Shown here: piece after piece, positions 10,592-20,563 of the stretch
Layout: each line of letters opens with the position of its first letter
Numbering within the stretch: the stretch's first letter is position 1
Origin: Isoetes taiwanensis
Lineage: Eukaryota > Streptophyta > Lycopodiopsida > Isoetales > Isoetaceae
NCBI GenBank assembly: GCA_021234155.1
Contig: JAJEKV010000309.1
Span: 295,117 to 359,116 of the forward strand
DNA: 64,000 nt
Direction: 5' to 3'
Notes under the pieces: generated by a model
Told to the model about the DNA's origin: nothing
The model's input: the letters and a program-made list of their open reading frames with translations, nothing else
The model's database searches: none
Program-made: the position numbers and the translations under genes

Positions 10592-12049
10592 AAAATTTTA
10601 CAAAGGTCCTCATGAGAGGCTTGTCGACACATTGGTCGACGATGGACATTGGCGTGATAAGGTGTGCACCAAAAACTCGCGGACATCAATATCCCGATAG
10701 CAGACCATGATACACAAGGAGTGTGCAAGGGAATATGAAATACCTCGAGAAAATCAAGTGTTGAGTCAATGAAATAGTGGTGCCATCGACCACGTTGGTG
10801 TACCCCGCGGGCTGCGTTAACAATATTGGCTATGAACGCCGCGGGCGGGGATTTGGGAGCCGGAAGTTCCATTTGAGAAAATTCAGCAAAGCTGGTGTCG
10901 CTCAACGACGCCTTTATTGGGGCCAACAAGGGCTTCATGAAAGTGGGCCAAGAAGGACGTGATGCAAAAGGGCCGGATCCTGGGGAGCGAGTTTGAAGTA
11001 GAAAATCTTGGGGCAGCCATGAGAATGGATTTGCGTAATCTAAGAGAGATGCCAAAGGCTAAGACCAAAAGTCGAGCACGGAGGATGAAGGGCAGAGGAA
11101 CTAAAAGGTTTGTTTTAGGGCTTAATAACCTGAGGTGAAGAGGCATGAAGAGTGCGTAAATGAACCGCTGATGATGCTGTGTCAAGAGATGCTAAGAAGG
11201 AGATTGAGAGGCAAAATTTGGCTAAGTCCCCAAAACGTAAGGGAGAAAGCAATGGACGGTGAGGATGAGACGCGGAAAGAAAGATCGGATGATGTGATGG
11301 CAAAGGACACCCATTAATGTTCGACTCTGGAAAGAAGGAATGGCATTCAATGCCGGCAACCTCGGCGGGATATCATTAAAAAGGAATGCGTCAAGGTACC
11401 ATGGCTAGATATGCTACATGGAGAACAGATTCTCCTTTTAGAAACAAATTTTTGCATTGTAAACCACGCTATGCATTTGTGATTGGTCCACGCCGACAAG
11501 GAGGTCCTCGCCTGGCCATTATATAAGACGAACTGAGAGAAACGAAGGCATCCGATGGCGCTTCAGTATGGCTGCTGCTGGTTTGAACGAAGATTGCACC
11601 ATGCCATCGAACCGGCCGAGTGGATCACTTGTAAGATGAACTGCTCGATCGGGCGCCTGCCACAATCGCGGGTATTCGTGATGGACGGGCCGGTGTGCCG
11701 ATGGCTGAACATCCCGACCCGAAGACCAACGGATGGAGGTGGTTCGCGACCTTCGCTGGGATCCGGAGCGTAACCTCTACCATCTCCTCAAGATCACCGC
11801 CCGAACCCGAGTAGAGGGTTTTTCCTCTTAGGACTAGTAGATAGGCTCGGTTCGCTTTTGCATATATAGGTGCCCATAGCGAAATAGCTCGGGTTGCGCT
11901 GCACATTTTGTAAAAATTCTCCACTATAATATAATCTACCGCCTTTCTAGTCACTTTCTCTCGCGGGTGTTTGATTTCGAACTGTCTCTCGTGTTGGGAT
12001 GTTCACTTACGTGTGCTGAAATGCTTTGAGGCGAAAACCATTAACTAAT

Positions 12050-13250
12050 GTAGGTAATGGAGTGCCATCTAATTCAGCGAAGTTGGAAAACACTTGGTCT
12101 AACCACTTGAACAATTTGATAAGGGCCAAGCCAACTAAAACTTGAGTTTACAGGAAAATTTTTGTACCGGAATCATAAAGAAGAACCAAATCTCCTTGTT
12201 TGAATGTTTTGTCTTCAAACGCTTGTCATGTAAAGATTTTTGCAACTGTTGTCCATGAAGAACACTAATATAAGCATCCTGCGAAGTTCATCCAACTGTT
12301 CTAATTGATAGACCCGTTTCTTTGAGATTTGGTGGATTATGAGCGAGTAGTTGAAACCGGAGTGTTGGAAGAATGAATTCAAAGGGCATGAGAGCTTACG
12401 ACCATAAACCAATTTAAAGGAGTGTGACCCGTGAGCAATCTTGAAACAAGTATTGTAGGCCCAAAGAATCAGAGGGAAGTTTTGTCCGCCAATCAGGCGA
12501 GGGAAGCGTCACAAATTTTCTTGGAGAATGGTGACCGTGAGTTTTGTTGGTGCTTTTCGCCAACCCATTGCCTTGAGGATAGTAAGGTGTGCTCTTGTGA
12601 TGATGTATCAAGAGATAATCCGCACGCCTCTTTGATAGTATGATTGATGAAATGAACACCACGATCGACGAAGCTCAGGTGGGGCAGCCGAATCGCGTGA
12701 TGATTTGTTGATAGAGGACTCCGGCGCTTTTGCGGCGGTGTTGTCCGGAAGTGTACAAGCTTCCGCCCATTTGGTGGCGAGTCGGTGAGAACCAGGATGT
12801 ATCGGACACGCGAGTGTGCCGCCACGGAGGGTCTATAGGTCCCACAAAGTCCATTCCCCATTTTTCAAGGGGAAGCGGGCGGGCTGGCGTCAAGGGAAGA
12901 GCGTCCGCGGGGCGTGGGGCGCCCCGCGGCCGGGTAAGCCGCCACACGTATGGCATGGGCGTGAGCATCTTTGAAGAGCGTGGGCCAATAATACCCGCAA
13001 GAAGAATTTTTGCGCCGGTGGTGTCACCATGAAAATGACCACCACCGAAGCCCCTTGATGAGCTTCTCCGAACAATGTCCGGAACTTCCCGAGGGTAGAA
13101 CACGTCAAGGATGGTGTCCTTACCTTTTGTAGAGATGTCCGCAACCATGGTGTAGTCACGGACCTCTCGAGAAAATTGATGGCGACGGGATTGTCGCCAG
13201 GTGAGAGAGGCGTCTCATCTTCGTGGAAGAGCACCCGCGGAGGAGGCATT
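12050..13250 (-). pseudogene. Gypsy integrase
   Basis: Reading on the minus strand, a GGHFHGDTTGAKILLAG block near 13060-13000 is the end of the H2C2 zinc region. LEKWGMDFVGPI near 12870-12835 is the entry to the catalytic core, and VRYILVLTD near 12800-12770 holds the first catalytic Asp. FVDRGVHFINHTIKEACG follows near 12680-12610 (second Asp area), and a VYGRKLSCPLN block near 12415-12380 marks the core's end. Several frame changes break it. It follows RNase H, as in Ty3/gypsy, and would carry out cDNA insertion. No clear chromodomain was seen at the C-terminal end. Confidence 0.85.
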
Positions 13251-13324
13251 GCTGAAAATCATGGAACCAATGTGGTGTTGCCGTGACTAAAAAGTTGAGC
13301 ATCGGGAAGGCGCTCCGAGATTCG

Positions 13325-13700
13325 CTATGGGATCATCCGTGTGGATGCGTGAAAGATAATCCGAACAACATGAGATTTTGCCTTATGAACTATTTCAAAG
13401 GAGCAAATTCTTGAGAAGAAGGACCCAACGAAAGCAATGCGACCCGTGGGCGTGGATTTGTTGATCAAATAGAGAAGTGCTTGGTGGTCCACAAAAGAAC
13501 TTGATTTGACTGCCCAAAAGGTAATGACGGAAGCGTTGGACCGTAAAATGAGACCCAAAGCTTCACATAAATGGCGAGAATAGTTGCAGTCGCCAGAATT
13601 GAGTTTTCTACCGGCATAGCGATTTGGTTTATCGATGTCGCGCATCATATTCTTGAGAAAGAACAGCTCAATAGCAAACGCCGCAGACATCGACATGAGC
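13325..13700 (-). pseudogene. Gypsy RNase H domain
   Basis: The minus strand carries YAGRKLNSGDCNYS, close to the Y-x-S-R-x-L-x-x-x-E-x-N-Y-x-x-x-E block of gypsy RNase H. CEALGLIL follows. Then come FVDHQALLYLINKS (the TDHxxLxxL block) and FEIVHKAKSHVV (usually a xGxxNxVADxLSR ending). The catalytic Glu of the first block is replaced in this copy and frames shift within it. Position between RT and integrase is as expected. Confidence 0.82.
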
Positions 13701-14049
13701 GGAAAGGGCTTGTCCCATTGAGGAGGAACAAGTACCGGAGGTTCGAGTAAGCAAAAGCTTCATTTGTTGGAAAGCGACTTACTGGGAATTCAAGCCGGTG
13801 GATTAGATCACCGTGAGTTTATGAATGGGATCCGCAATGGCTGCCATCCGTGTATGAAGGTGGAGTAATAATTGACCTTTCCTAGGAAAGAGCGTGTCTC
13901 TTTGATATTGGTCGGTGCTTGAGCTTTTAGCACACAACTGATTTTTAGCGAGGATCGGTGGTGATTCTGCTGTGACAACATGGCCTAACAGAACACCGTA
14001 AGTGGCATAAAAGGTGCATTTCGGGATTGAGACTAATGCCTAGGACTCA

Positions 14050-14910
14050 TCACATTTCTGAAAAGACGAGTTCCAATTTATCCAAATGGTCAGCCATGGG
14101 CTGAGGCGAGAAGTCATCTTGAAAAAATTTGCAAAAGGGATTTTCCTTCATGAAATCATGAAAAGCGGAGAGCATGATGCGTTGAAATGTTGAAGGCGAA
14201 GTTGGATAATCCAAAAGGAACCACCTTGTAGGCAAAAGTGCTTACACGGGGTGGTGAAAGTGGTCTTGAGTTGATCAGATTCTTTGATGGAGATCTGATT
14301 GTAGCGGAGAAACCATCCATAAAGGAGTACATCTCATGTCCACCCACTTCTTCGTAACTTGGTCCGCGGAAGGGAAGTGGAAAAATGATCTTTCCCCCGT
14401 GGCGATTGAGTTTCCGATAGTCTACACATTGGCGGATCTTACCATTGTGCTTAAGGGCAATGACGATGGGGGCTCACCCATTGAGAATGTTTGACCTCAT
14501 AGATCAAAACTGCGCAGCAAGGAGTTTGTCAATTTCCGCCTTGACGCGATCCGCGAATTAGGGTTGAGCTCGCATGCGTTTGCTACAATCGGGTCGCGGC
14601 ATCGATTTGGTAGGAATGGTGAGTTCCCCAAGCTTTTGTTGATTCCCCGCAGATCTTTGTAACTCCGGCCAAAAATGTGTTTGAATTTTTTGAGCAAACG
14701 TGGCGGACGCCCATTCGATACGATAAGGAATGGGAAGGTTTGCGCAATCTCTGGACAAGTTGATTGTTGCCAACATCCACAATTTCGACTTCGTGAGTCC
14801 GGATATGGGGTATGACTTCAGTATCTGGACAATGTGTGCGGGGAGGTTGGAGCATAACCGGATCGCGTGGCACTTTGGCGTGGTAAAAAGAGAGGTTGCT
14901 CGGTGTCATC
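14050..14910 (-). pseudogene. Gypsy reverse transcriptase
   Basis: On the minus strand a PYRIEWA block near 14720, a KLTNSLLRSFDL stretch near 14540-14500 and SFMDGFS near 14330-14310 (the fingers-palm D motif) can be read. VVPFGLSNFAFN near 14230-14190 corresponds to the FGLxNAPxxFQ motif. FCKFFQDDFSPQPMADH near 14130-14085 sits where the YxDDxL active site belongs. The active-site Tyr/Val positions are changed, and stops and frameshifts occur. The motif order identifies a Ty3/gypsy RT. Confidence 0.88.
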
Positions 14911-15336
14911 TAGCGTTGGTTGCTTCATGGCGGCGTGTACATCAGCCAGGAGTTGCCGGAGTGTCCGTATCCCTGAAAAGTGATCAACGTTGGATTCGAT
15001 TGCAAGGAGCGAGGTAGGGGTCAAGCAAGGCACCCACGGTGGGTCTCGATCAAGAGTCATTTCTCCCAAGGATCAGCATATTCGGGGTAGGATGACGAGG
15101 CGTACGCCGCAAAGGGTAGCTGAACTTGATAAATATTCCGGCGTCTTCGTAATCGATTAATGTCGAGAGAGAGGGTTCCGCATTGTCAACGGAAATGATC
15201 CGCCCGTTTGCAAGTCCATTGTGGCATTGAGATGACCATCGCGGATGACTAACCGGTCCGGGGGGCCCATTAATGGATACTCTTTGCCTGGCGGAGAAAG
15301 GGTCTTCCACCAAAGCATTTCATAGTCACCGGATCT

Positions 15337-15750
15337 TCACCCGACTTTCCAAACTCCAAATTCCATGGGAAAGCGGAGATCACCAATGTTGATGTGTAGA
15401 ATAGGTGTGACGCCTTGAGGTCTCGTGATATGGCCATTAGCCAATTTGATGTCATATGGGGCACGAAAGAGTTGTGTGATGCCCATTTGTTTGCGGAGTT
15501 TGTCCGTGATGAGATTGATCGCACTACCTCCATCGATTTGAACATGGTTGACTTGCTGATTTCCCACCGTTGCATGGACCGTGGGTGTAGAGGTATACGA
15601 CCCAACTAAAAGCGGTTGGGAGTGGTAACCGGGTCCTTGAGAGGGGTGACGTAGTTTTAAAATGGTTGCCAAGCTTAAAGGAATTTTGATCTTGGCAAGC
15701 TCCTCTTGGAGTTCGAGAGGTACATGAGAAAAAGGATCTGCTGGTTCCAC
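15337..15750 (-). pseudogene. Gypsy retropepsin-like protease
   Basis: This 137-codon frame contains VQIDGGSAINLIT, which occupies the protease active-site position (normally D-S/T-G-A/S). It is followed by LANGHITRPQGV and LHINIGDLRFPMEF, the flap and C-terminal strands of retroviral-type aspartic proteases. The residue after the catalytic Asp is Gly rather than Ser or Thr, which may be a mutation or a lineage trait. It lies between Gag and RT on the element strand. Confidence 0.82.
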
Positions 15751-15796
15751 TGGTGCGGGAGTGCGTGGCAGGGAAGCAGCAACTTCTTTGAGTAAG

Positions 15797-17728
15797 TCAA
15801 CCTACCGCAATATTGGGATATGTCCGAGAGCGTGGAGGTTGAGATGTTGAAGGTGGATCGTGTCTTTGTTGAGCTCGAGTGGTGGCATGAACATTTGCCA
15901 ATGTCGCGCCTTCATTTGCTTGCATGAGATTCAAAATGCTTTGGCTTAACTTTGGGCATGACATTTGGCATGAGCTTTTTCTAAGTCGAGTGCAAAGTGA
16001 ACCTTTTTTCGCCCTCATGAGGAAGGGTGTCAACCGCAAAGCGGAGGTTGCGGTCCGCCGAATAATAGTCAAGGGGCGTGATGCCTTGGTGCTCAAGGCG
16101 TGAAACTAGACCAACCCAATTTGACGTGGGCCGGGAGGATTAAGTGCACGAAAAATTTCCTCTTGGGCTTGTTGATCCAATTTGAGGTTGATTTTTGGAG
16201 CCGGGTTGATAAGCCGATTGCTTTGGCGCTCTTGGGGCTTCTTGAGAACTGGTCGCGGGCCTTGTTTGCCATTAGCAAGCCGAGTTGGTAAGCCGTGAGG
16301 CGGACCGATGTGGTCCCGATTTGTGCGAAGCTGGACTGAACTTGTGGAAGTTGAGGGCACGCCCGTGGTGGTATGACCCCATTCTTGATGCTGATAGCAC
16401 CGAGCTTTAGAAGGATCAAAAAGGAGGACGTTGGTTGGATCCCCCCGTGGTTGGTCCCAAGGCGGATGAAGTTGCGTGGGTACGCACCAAGAGGTGGCCG
16501 ATAGTGCGTTTGGGACTGAGGTGTGGTTTGTACTTGATAAACCATTTTGTTGCGAAGCGGTGTGGGATGAGGCGAGTGCACTCTTCCGCGGGCATGATTG
16601 CACATGTTGCATCGCTTGCAATGAGGCGGGCCATTGGTGGAGTTGCACTCATTGGCCAAATGGCCTTGATATTTGCAAATATGGCACCGTGATTTGACCG
16701 CTACCAGGATTAAGCGTGTTGAGGTGAACAACCGTTTGTGGAACCATGACGTGGTGGAATGAACGGGAGCTCTTGAAGAGCCACGAGGGAGGAAACATTG
16801 GACTCGAAAGTGATTGACAGGTCGATAGCCTGCTCCAAAAGTTTTTTGGACGCGGTATTCATCATGAGTCGAATAGCGTGGGAGGAAGTCCTTGGAGAAA
16901 CCGGACCAAAATCTGCTCGTGGTAGGGTACTCCTTGAGCTTCTTGGGCGAGAATGTGAAGTCGATCCGCAAAATCCGAGGGGCGGACTTCAGTGGGCTCT
17001 TGTTGAAGTTCATTGAGTTGCTTGAGATGAAGTTGATCATCATCCGTGGTCCCGTAATGAGGCGTAAAAGCGGTGCGCATTTCGGACCAGTCTTGTTTCC
17101 AATGGCTTTTGTTGGACATGAGCCATTGATGAGGAGAGAACGCCGCAGTGTGGTGGAAAAAGATGTGAAATTTCAGTTGAGGTTGCGGCGTGCCCATTTA
17201 GGACAGCTAGAGCCTCAAATTCTTCATGTGGGCACGAGCACTTTGGTCTAACGGTTTGCCTTTTCGTGTTGCCAAAGGTGGGGGAAGTCGGTTCCGAGAG
17301 TCCGAAGGTAGATGGGAAAGTCTTTGTGGGCTGGACAGAAAGCGAGGATAGTGAGGATATTGAGGTTGAGGTGGATTTGGCATTGTACCGACGGACTCCC
17401 CGATGAAGGGGTGATCAGCGGTTGAGAAACCGGTAGCCGAGCATTGGTTTTGAGATCTATGAAGGTTGTAAAACAGGAAGAGCAGTGGGAAACGAGGGGA
17501 AAGGATATATTCGGCAGGTAAAGGAGACATGTGGATAGCCGTGCCCACCCGGGGAGATGATGGTTGCAAGGAAGTGATGGGCCCCAAGAATGATGGATGT
17601 AGGCATGTTCGTGGGTATGAAAGCACGGTTGAGAAGGTTGAGCCGATAAGGCTCCCCGAGCAATGATGAGGGGACTGAGGTTGTGAGCAATGTTTGCACG
17701 CCAGCTGTGGAACCGACCAGACCGACAC
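15797..17728 (-). pseudogene. Gypsy Gag
   Basis: The core Gag segment is at 17197-16862. Its WKQDWSEMRTAFTPHYG, LKQLNELQQEP, FADRLHILAQEAQ and ILVRFLQGLP blocks follow the Retrotrans_gag pattern of plant gypsy elements. Downstream near 16680-16600 is a CCHC zinc knuckle (CHICKYQGHLANEC), followed by more Cys residues (CKRCNMC). The N-terminal stretch (17728-17207) is Pro/Ser-rich. Several frames are used, so it is a pseudogene. Gag would form the virus-like particle, and the knuckle would bind the RNA. Confidence 0.85.
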
Positions 17729-17938
17729 TCAGGTGGGTGGCTGGATCGAGCCCCTAGACCGAAGATGGCCTCCCTCTATGTCATAAGCAGATCCATACAT
17801 GTCGCGTAACAGTTTCCGACGACGATGGCGCCCAAGCGCGAGATGCCGCCTCGAGAAAGGAGTTCTTCCGGGCGTGAAATTGGGGCATGCATGGCGATGT
17901 AAAGTAGGAGAAAATCAGACCGGCGGCCGCCCCAAAGG

Positions 17939-18515
17939 TGTTTGGGGTGCGGGTTCGAATCCTCGAAGACAACCCTCCGTGGAGGACCCAAGGGATCTAT
18001 CAGAGAGTCAGGGGGACTATGTCACGCCGGATTTGCCGAAAGAGAAGAAAAAGAAGAGAACAGAACAAAATGAAAGAAAAGATGATAAGCTTCCTTGATA
18101 TCAATGATGAAAATACATGAGCTCTCAATAGAGAGAAAACCTGAAAGGAGACAAGACTCAAAACTCATCTCCAAACTTATGAGCTAACTCTACTCATATA
18201 TATAGTACAATGGCCTTGGGCCCAATATAGACACTCCGACTGATCTCGATTGCCGACTCCCGAAGGAGGCCTGATTTTGAGGAATGTTGGCGGTGCCTCT
18301 TGAAGTGCCTAGAATCACTGCCGCGGACGCCGACGCTGCCGGGTCAGTCGCCACTTGTCCGATGGGCGGCCTCTTGCCAAAGGCTTTGATTTGCGTGGCC
18401 TGCTTAGTCTTACGTGGAGGCTTGGATGTCGACGGGTTGGTTGTTGAGGATCTTTGAGCTTGACCTGGTCGGCGTATGCATGAATAGTCCTGTACCAGGA
18501 GGCACAGGACTAACA
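17939..18515 (-). repeat. Gypsy 5' LTR
   Basis: This 577-bp LTR pairs with 7531-8098. It starts TGTTTGGGGT and ends CTAACA on the plus strand, and carries a minus-strand TATA box at 18197-18204. A GGTTCGAATCC motif at about 17952-17962, which looks like a tRNA T-arm, lies just inside the LTR rather than outside it. It is therefore probably not the primer-binding site. Confidence 0.9.
18197..18204 (-). promoter_or_regulatory. TATA box of the gypsy 5' LTR
   Basis: TATATATA is conserved between the two LTRs (also at 7787-7794) and stands about 310 nt into the LTR on the element strand. This is a reasonable place for the U3/R core promoter. Confidence 0.45.
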
Positions 18516-19407
18516 CTAGAACTGCCCCTACCCCTTCCAAATTCCTTTGGAGTAGGACACTTAGATGCCAAGTGACCTTGACCACCACATGTGTAGCAAT
18601 AAAACTCATTTTTTTCTTGAGCTTAGGGCCGGTGGCTTTTGACATGACTACAGGTTCATGATGAAATAACAAATGATTTTGTCTTGCTTTTTTTACCAGC
18701 ATACAAAATTTCAGTCTCCTCTTCAACTCCTTTTGTAATCTTCTTTTGTTCAATCTCTGTTTTTAAATAATTGTTTCAGCTTCTTCCCTGTTCTTAGCAA
18801 TGTTTCTTATGAACAAACTCAGTTGTTCATTGTCTACAATTGCTCTAGCAATTGCTAAAACACGGTATCTTCGGTGAGCTCTACTCCATTGCTTGAGATC
18901 AGCAACAATATTATCAAGCTTGTTAAAAAAGTCTGATACATCATCTTCCTCATGCAACTTAAGATTTCTGAGCTCCTTGTCCAATAAATCTATTTGTGAT
19001 GAGGTTTTCTCTTTGTAATGTTTTAGCATAAACATCCACATCTCTTTAGGGCTCTTATTTCTCAACTTTAGCCTAATAGTTGGACTAACCTTTGAGGCAA
19101 TGATCCCTTGTGCTTCTTTTACTTTGGCTAAATTTGGACGAGCTCTACCTCCACTACTTTCACCAGAAGTTGCATCACCAGCACTGGCAGTATCTGCAGC
19201 AGCTCCTGCAGTGGAAACAGCTACAGCACTTGAACTTGCAGATCTTGTGGCACCTGCACCAGTATCAACACATGTTGGATCAACAAGATCCCATAAATCC
19301 TCAACCTCCAATACATGTTTCACTGCATCTTTCCAGATCTGGAAACCAGGCCCTCCTTTATAAACTTCAATTGTTGCCAACAGCCCTGCTCCAAAACGAT
19401 TAGACAT
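18516..19407 (-). pseudogene. Copia Gag, N-terminal part and zinc knuckle
   Basis: The frame starts with ATG at 19407, only 14 bases from the primer-binding site. Its first part (WKDAVKHVLEVEDLWDLVDP, then an Ala/Ser/Thr-rich linker and RPNLAKVKEAQGIIASKVSP) is followed by the UBN2/Retrotran_gag_2 blocks KEMWMFMLKHYKEKTSSQ, LDKELRNLKLHEEDDVSDF and FNKLDNIVADL. A stop interrupts at 18763. The code then resumes and reaches a CCHC knuckle, CYTCGGQGHLASKC, near 18605-18560. Just past it, at 18515, the gypsy element is inserted. The length and layout are normal for a copia Gag of this type. Confidence 0.9.
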
Positions 19408-19420
19408 CTCTTGAACCTAG

Positions 19421-19432
19421 GCTCTGATACCA
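19421..19432 (-). promoter_or_regulatory. Copia primer-binding site (initiator Met tRNA)
   Basis: The plus strand reads GCTCTGATACCA, the 3' end of plant initiator-Met tRNA, so the element strand has the complement TGGTATCAGAGC. It lies two bases from the LTR end. This is the most common primer in plant copia elements. Confidence 0.9.
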
Positions 19433-19434
19433 GA

Positions 19435-20041
19435 TGAAAGTTTTAATACAAGATAAATTTGTTAATCAACTTATCCTTGATTTTATCTCAATCAAAACTT
19501 ATCCTTTATGCAACTAGGAAATTAACAAAATTCCCTTTTGCAAAAAACCTTTTAAAATACCAAATGATGTTTTCTTGTCAATAAGACCTTCAACCTTTAC
19601 AATAGCTATTCATCCAAACATAAAACACTGCAGTGAAAATATTTCTGACTTTAACCGATCGGAACAGCGTTGGCTTTGATCTCGAACACTAGCTCAAAAG
19701 TTCACACAATTCCCTGTGTCTCCAAGCATCGAATGCCCTTGCTTATCACCTGTACAACCGACCGATAAGGCTGCAAATCCGGAGAAGATAGACTTGCCAA
19801 TTTAGAGGTTTTTCACCTCGAAATATCCCACAAGCCTGTAACCCAAAAACCTGCACGTTGACGTTTGACTTGAATTTCCCCAATGGTTTCAGCTAAATAA
19901 ATAAACTCCTTTCAAGAATGTTAACTTCACAATTAAATTAGGGCAAAGGTTCCTCCTCGAGGCACTATGTGATTGATTTTAACAGAGTGAGGTGACAGAA
20001 GAAGACACCAACCAATTATGCAATGACATCATTTTCTAACA
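19435..20041 (-). repeat. Copia 5' LTR
   Basis: This 607-bp LTR starts TGAAAG and ends CTAACA on the plus strand and pairs with 3687-4273. It is the longer of the two and seems to keep sequence lost from the 3' copy. Confidence 0.9.
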
Positions 20042-20046
20042 TCATA
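20042..20046. repeat. Target-site duplication TCATA, right copy
   Basis: This is the partner of 3682-3686. Removing the copia element and one copy of TCATA rejoins the LINE RT reading frame. Confidence 0.9.
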
Positions 20047-20495
20047 GAGCCGATAAACTCCATTTTGAAGGTCTTGTAGAACCCCAAGTGATTGCAAGCG
20101 CTGTCAAAGAAGCTCAGGTACTGTATCAAATGCAGAAGCAAAATCCACAAAGCATATATAGAGGTCTTGTTTCAAGCTTCGACTATATTCAATAAGCATA
20201 TGCAATGTGAAAATATGGTATATTGTAGAATGGCCTGGACAAAAGCCTGCCTATCCTACAGTACGTACACCAGTATGTTATGCCCATGAAATCAACTGCT
20301 TCTCAGTAATACTGGCTCGGAGCTTGAAAAATATGGAACTGACCATGATCATGTGATAATTCGAAGGGTCATTCATATCACCTACTTTGGGAATTAGTAC
20401 GACCTTACTGATAGCTCAAGTTTCCTAAAATCCTTCTTGCAATAAGCTTGGTTAAAAGAGCAGGGATGATTGGAAGCAATAGTGGACCCCCCTTT
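20047..20495 (-). mobile_element. LINE A, N-terminal half of reverse transcriptase
   Basis: Read on the minus strand this encodes VVLIPKVGDMNDPSNY, SSIFFKLRASITEKQLISWA, AGFCPGHSTIYHIFTLHMLI, SLKQDLYICFVDFASAFDTV and LQSLGVLQDLQNGVYRLY. These are consecutive LINE RT blocks: a TxIPK start, GFRPxxSTxDxIFTL, and the FVDFxxAFD catalytic Asp. The domain continues at 3681 after the copia insertion. A few stops and substitutions mark it as inactive. The 5' part of the LINE (endonuclease) is not seen to the right; the element seems to end or be interrupted near 20495. Confidence 0.85.
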
Positions 20496-20537
20496 TAGGC
20501 AATTCTGCTTGCAAACCTTGAAACAATGTTTAAAATG

Positions 20538-20563
20538 AAACGCACTTATTTAAAAGTGCGTTT
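20538..20563. repeat. 10-bp hairpin AAACGCACTT/AAGTGCGTTT
   Basis: AAACGCACTT at 20538-20547 and AAGTGCGTTT at 20554-20563 form a perfect stem with a six-base loop. The stem shares its sequence with the inverted terminus at 23921-23935. Confidence 0.6.

Larger units (their letters stand above)
8099..12000 (-). mobile_element. Extra 3' region of the gypsy element, unassigned coding remnants
   Basis: Between the end of integrase and the 3' LTR there are about 3.9 kb, GC-richer than the copia DNA around the element, with many overlapping ORFs. The longest minus-strand frames are 263 codons (9800-10591), 169 codons (10546-11055) and 148 codons (9176-9622). A plus-strand frame of 133 codons (10138-10539) overlaps the 263-codon one. 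The minus frames are rich in Ser, Pro, Leu and His. I recognise no RNase H, chromodomain or envelope motif. Some large plant gypsy elements carry extra genes here, sense or antisense. Captured host DNA or an inserted second element is also possible. Confidence 0.45.
7531..18515 (-). mobile_element. Complete Ty3/gypsy LTR retrotransposon nested in copia gag
   Basis: LTRs at 7531-8098 and 17939-18515 are in the same orientation and flanked by the duplication CTAGA. Read on the minus strand the order is Gag with a zinc knuckle, protease, RT, RNase H, integrase: the Ty3/gypsy order. The total length of about 11 kb is large, mainly because about 3.9 kb of extra DNA (8099-12000) lies between integrase and the 3' LTR. 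A polypurine-type GGTGGGGG stretch abuts the 3' LTR. No tRNA match was recognised for the primer-binding site. All domains contain stops or frameshifts. Confidence 0.92.
3687..20041 (-). mobile_element. Complete Ty1/copia LTR retrotransposon, nested host of a gypsy element
   Basis: The two LTRs (3687-4273 and 19435-20041) point the same way and are flanked by the 5-bp duplication TCATA. Inside are an iMet-tRNA primer-binding site next to the right LTR and a polypurine tract next to the left LTR, so transcription runs on the minus strand. The order read that way is gag with a zinc knuckle, protease, integrase, RT, RNase H: the Ty1/copia order. The gypsy element at 7531-18515 splits gag just after the zinc knuckle. 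Without it the copia element would be about 5.4 kb, a normal size. Stops and frameshifts in every domain make it non-autonomous today. Confidence 0.93.

Noticed and set aside
16100-17251. Plus-strand ORFs across the gypsy Gag region
   Set aside because: They are antisense to the clear Gag and zinc-knuckle code on the minus strand.
17945-17965. tRNA gene or primer-binding site suggested by GGTTCGAATCC
   Set aside because: No cloverleaf can be drawn, and the motif lies inside the gypsy LTR (17939-18515), not next to it.
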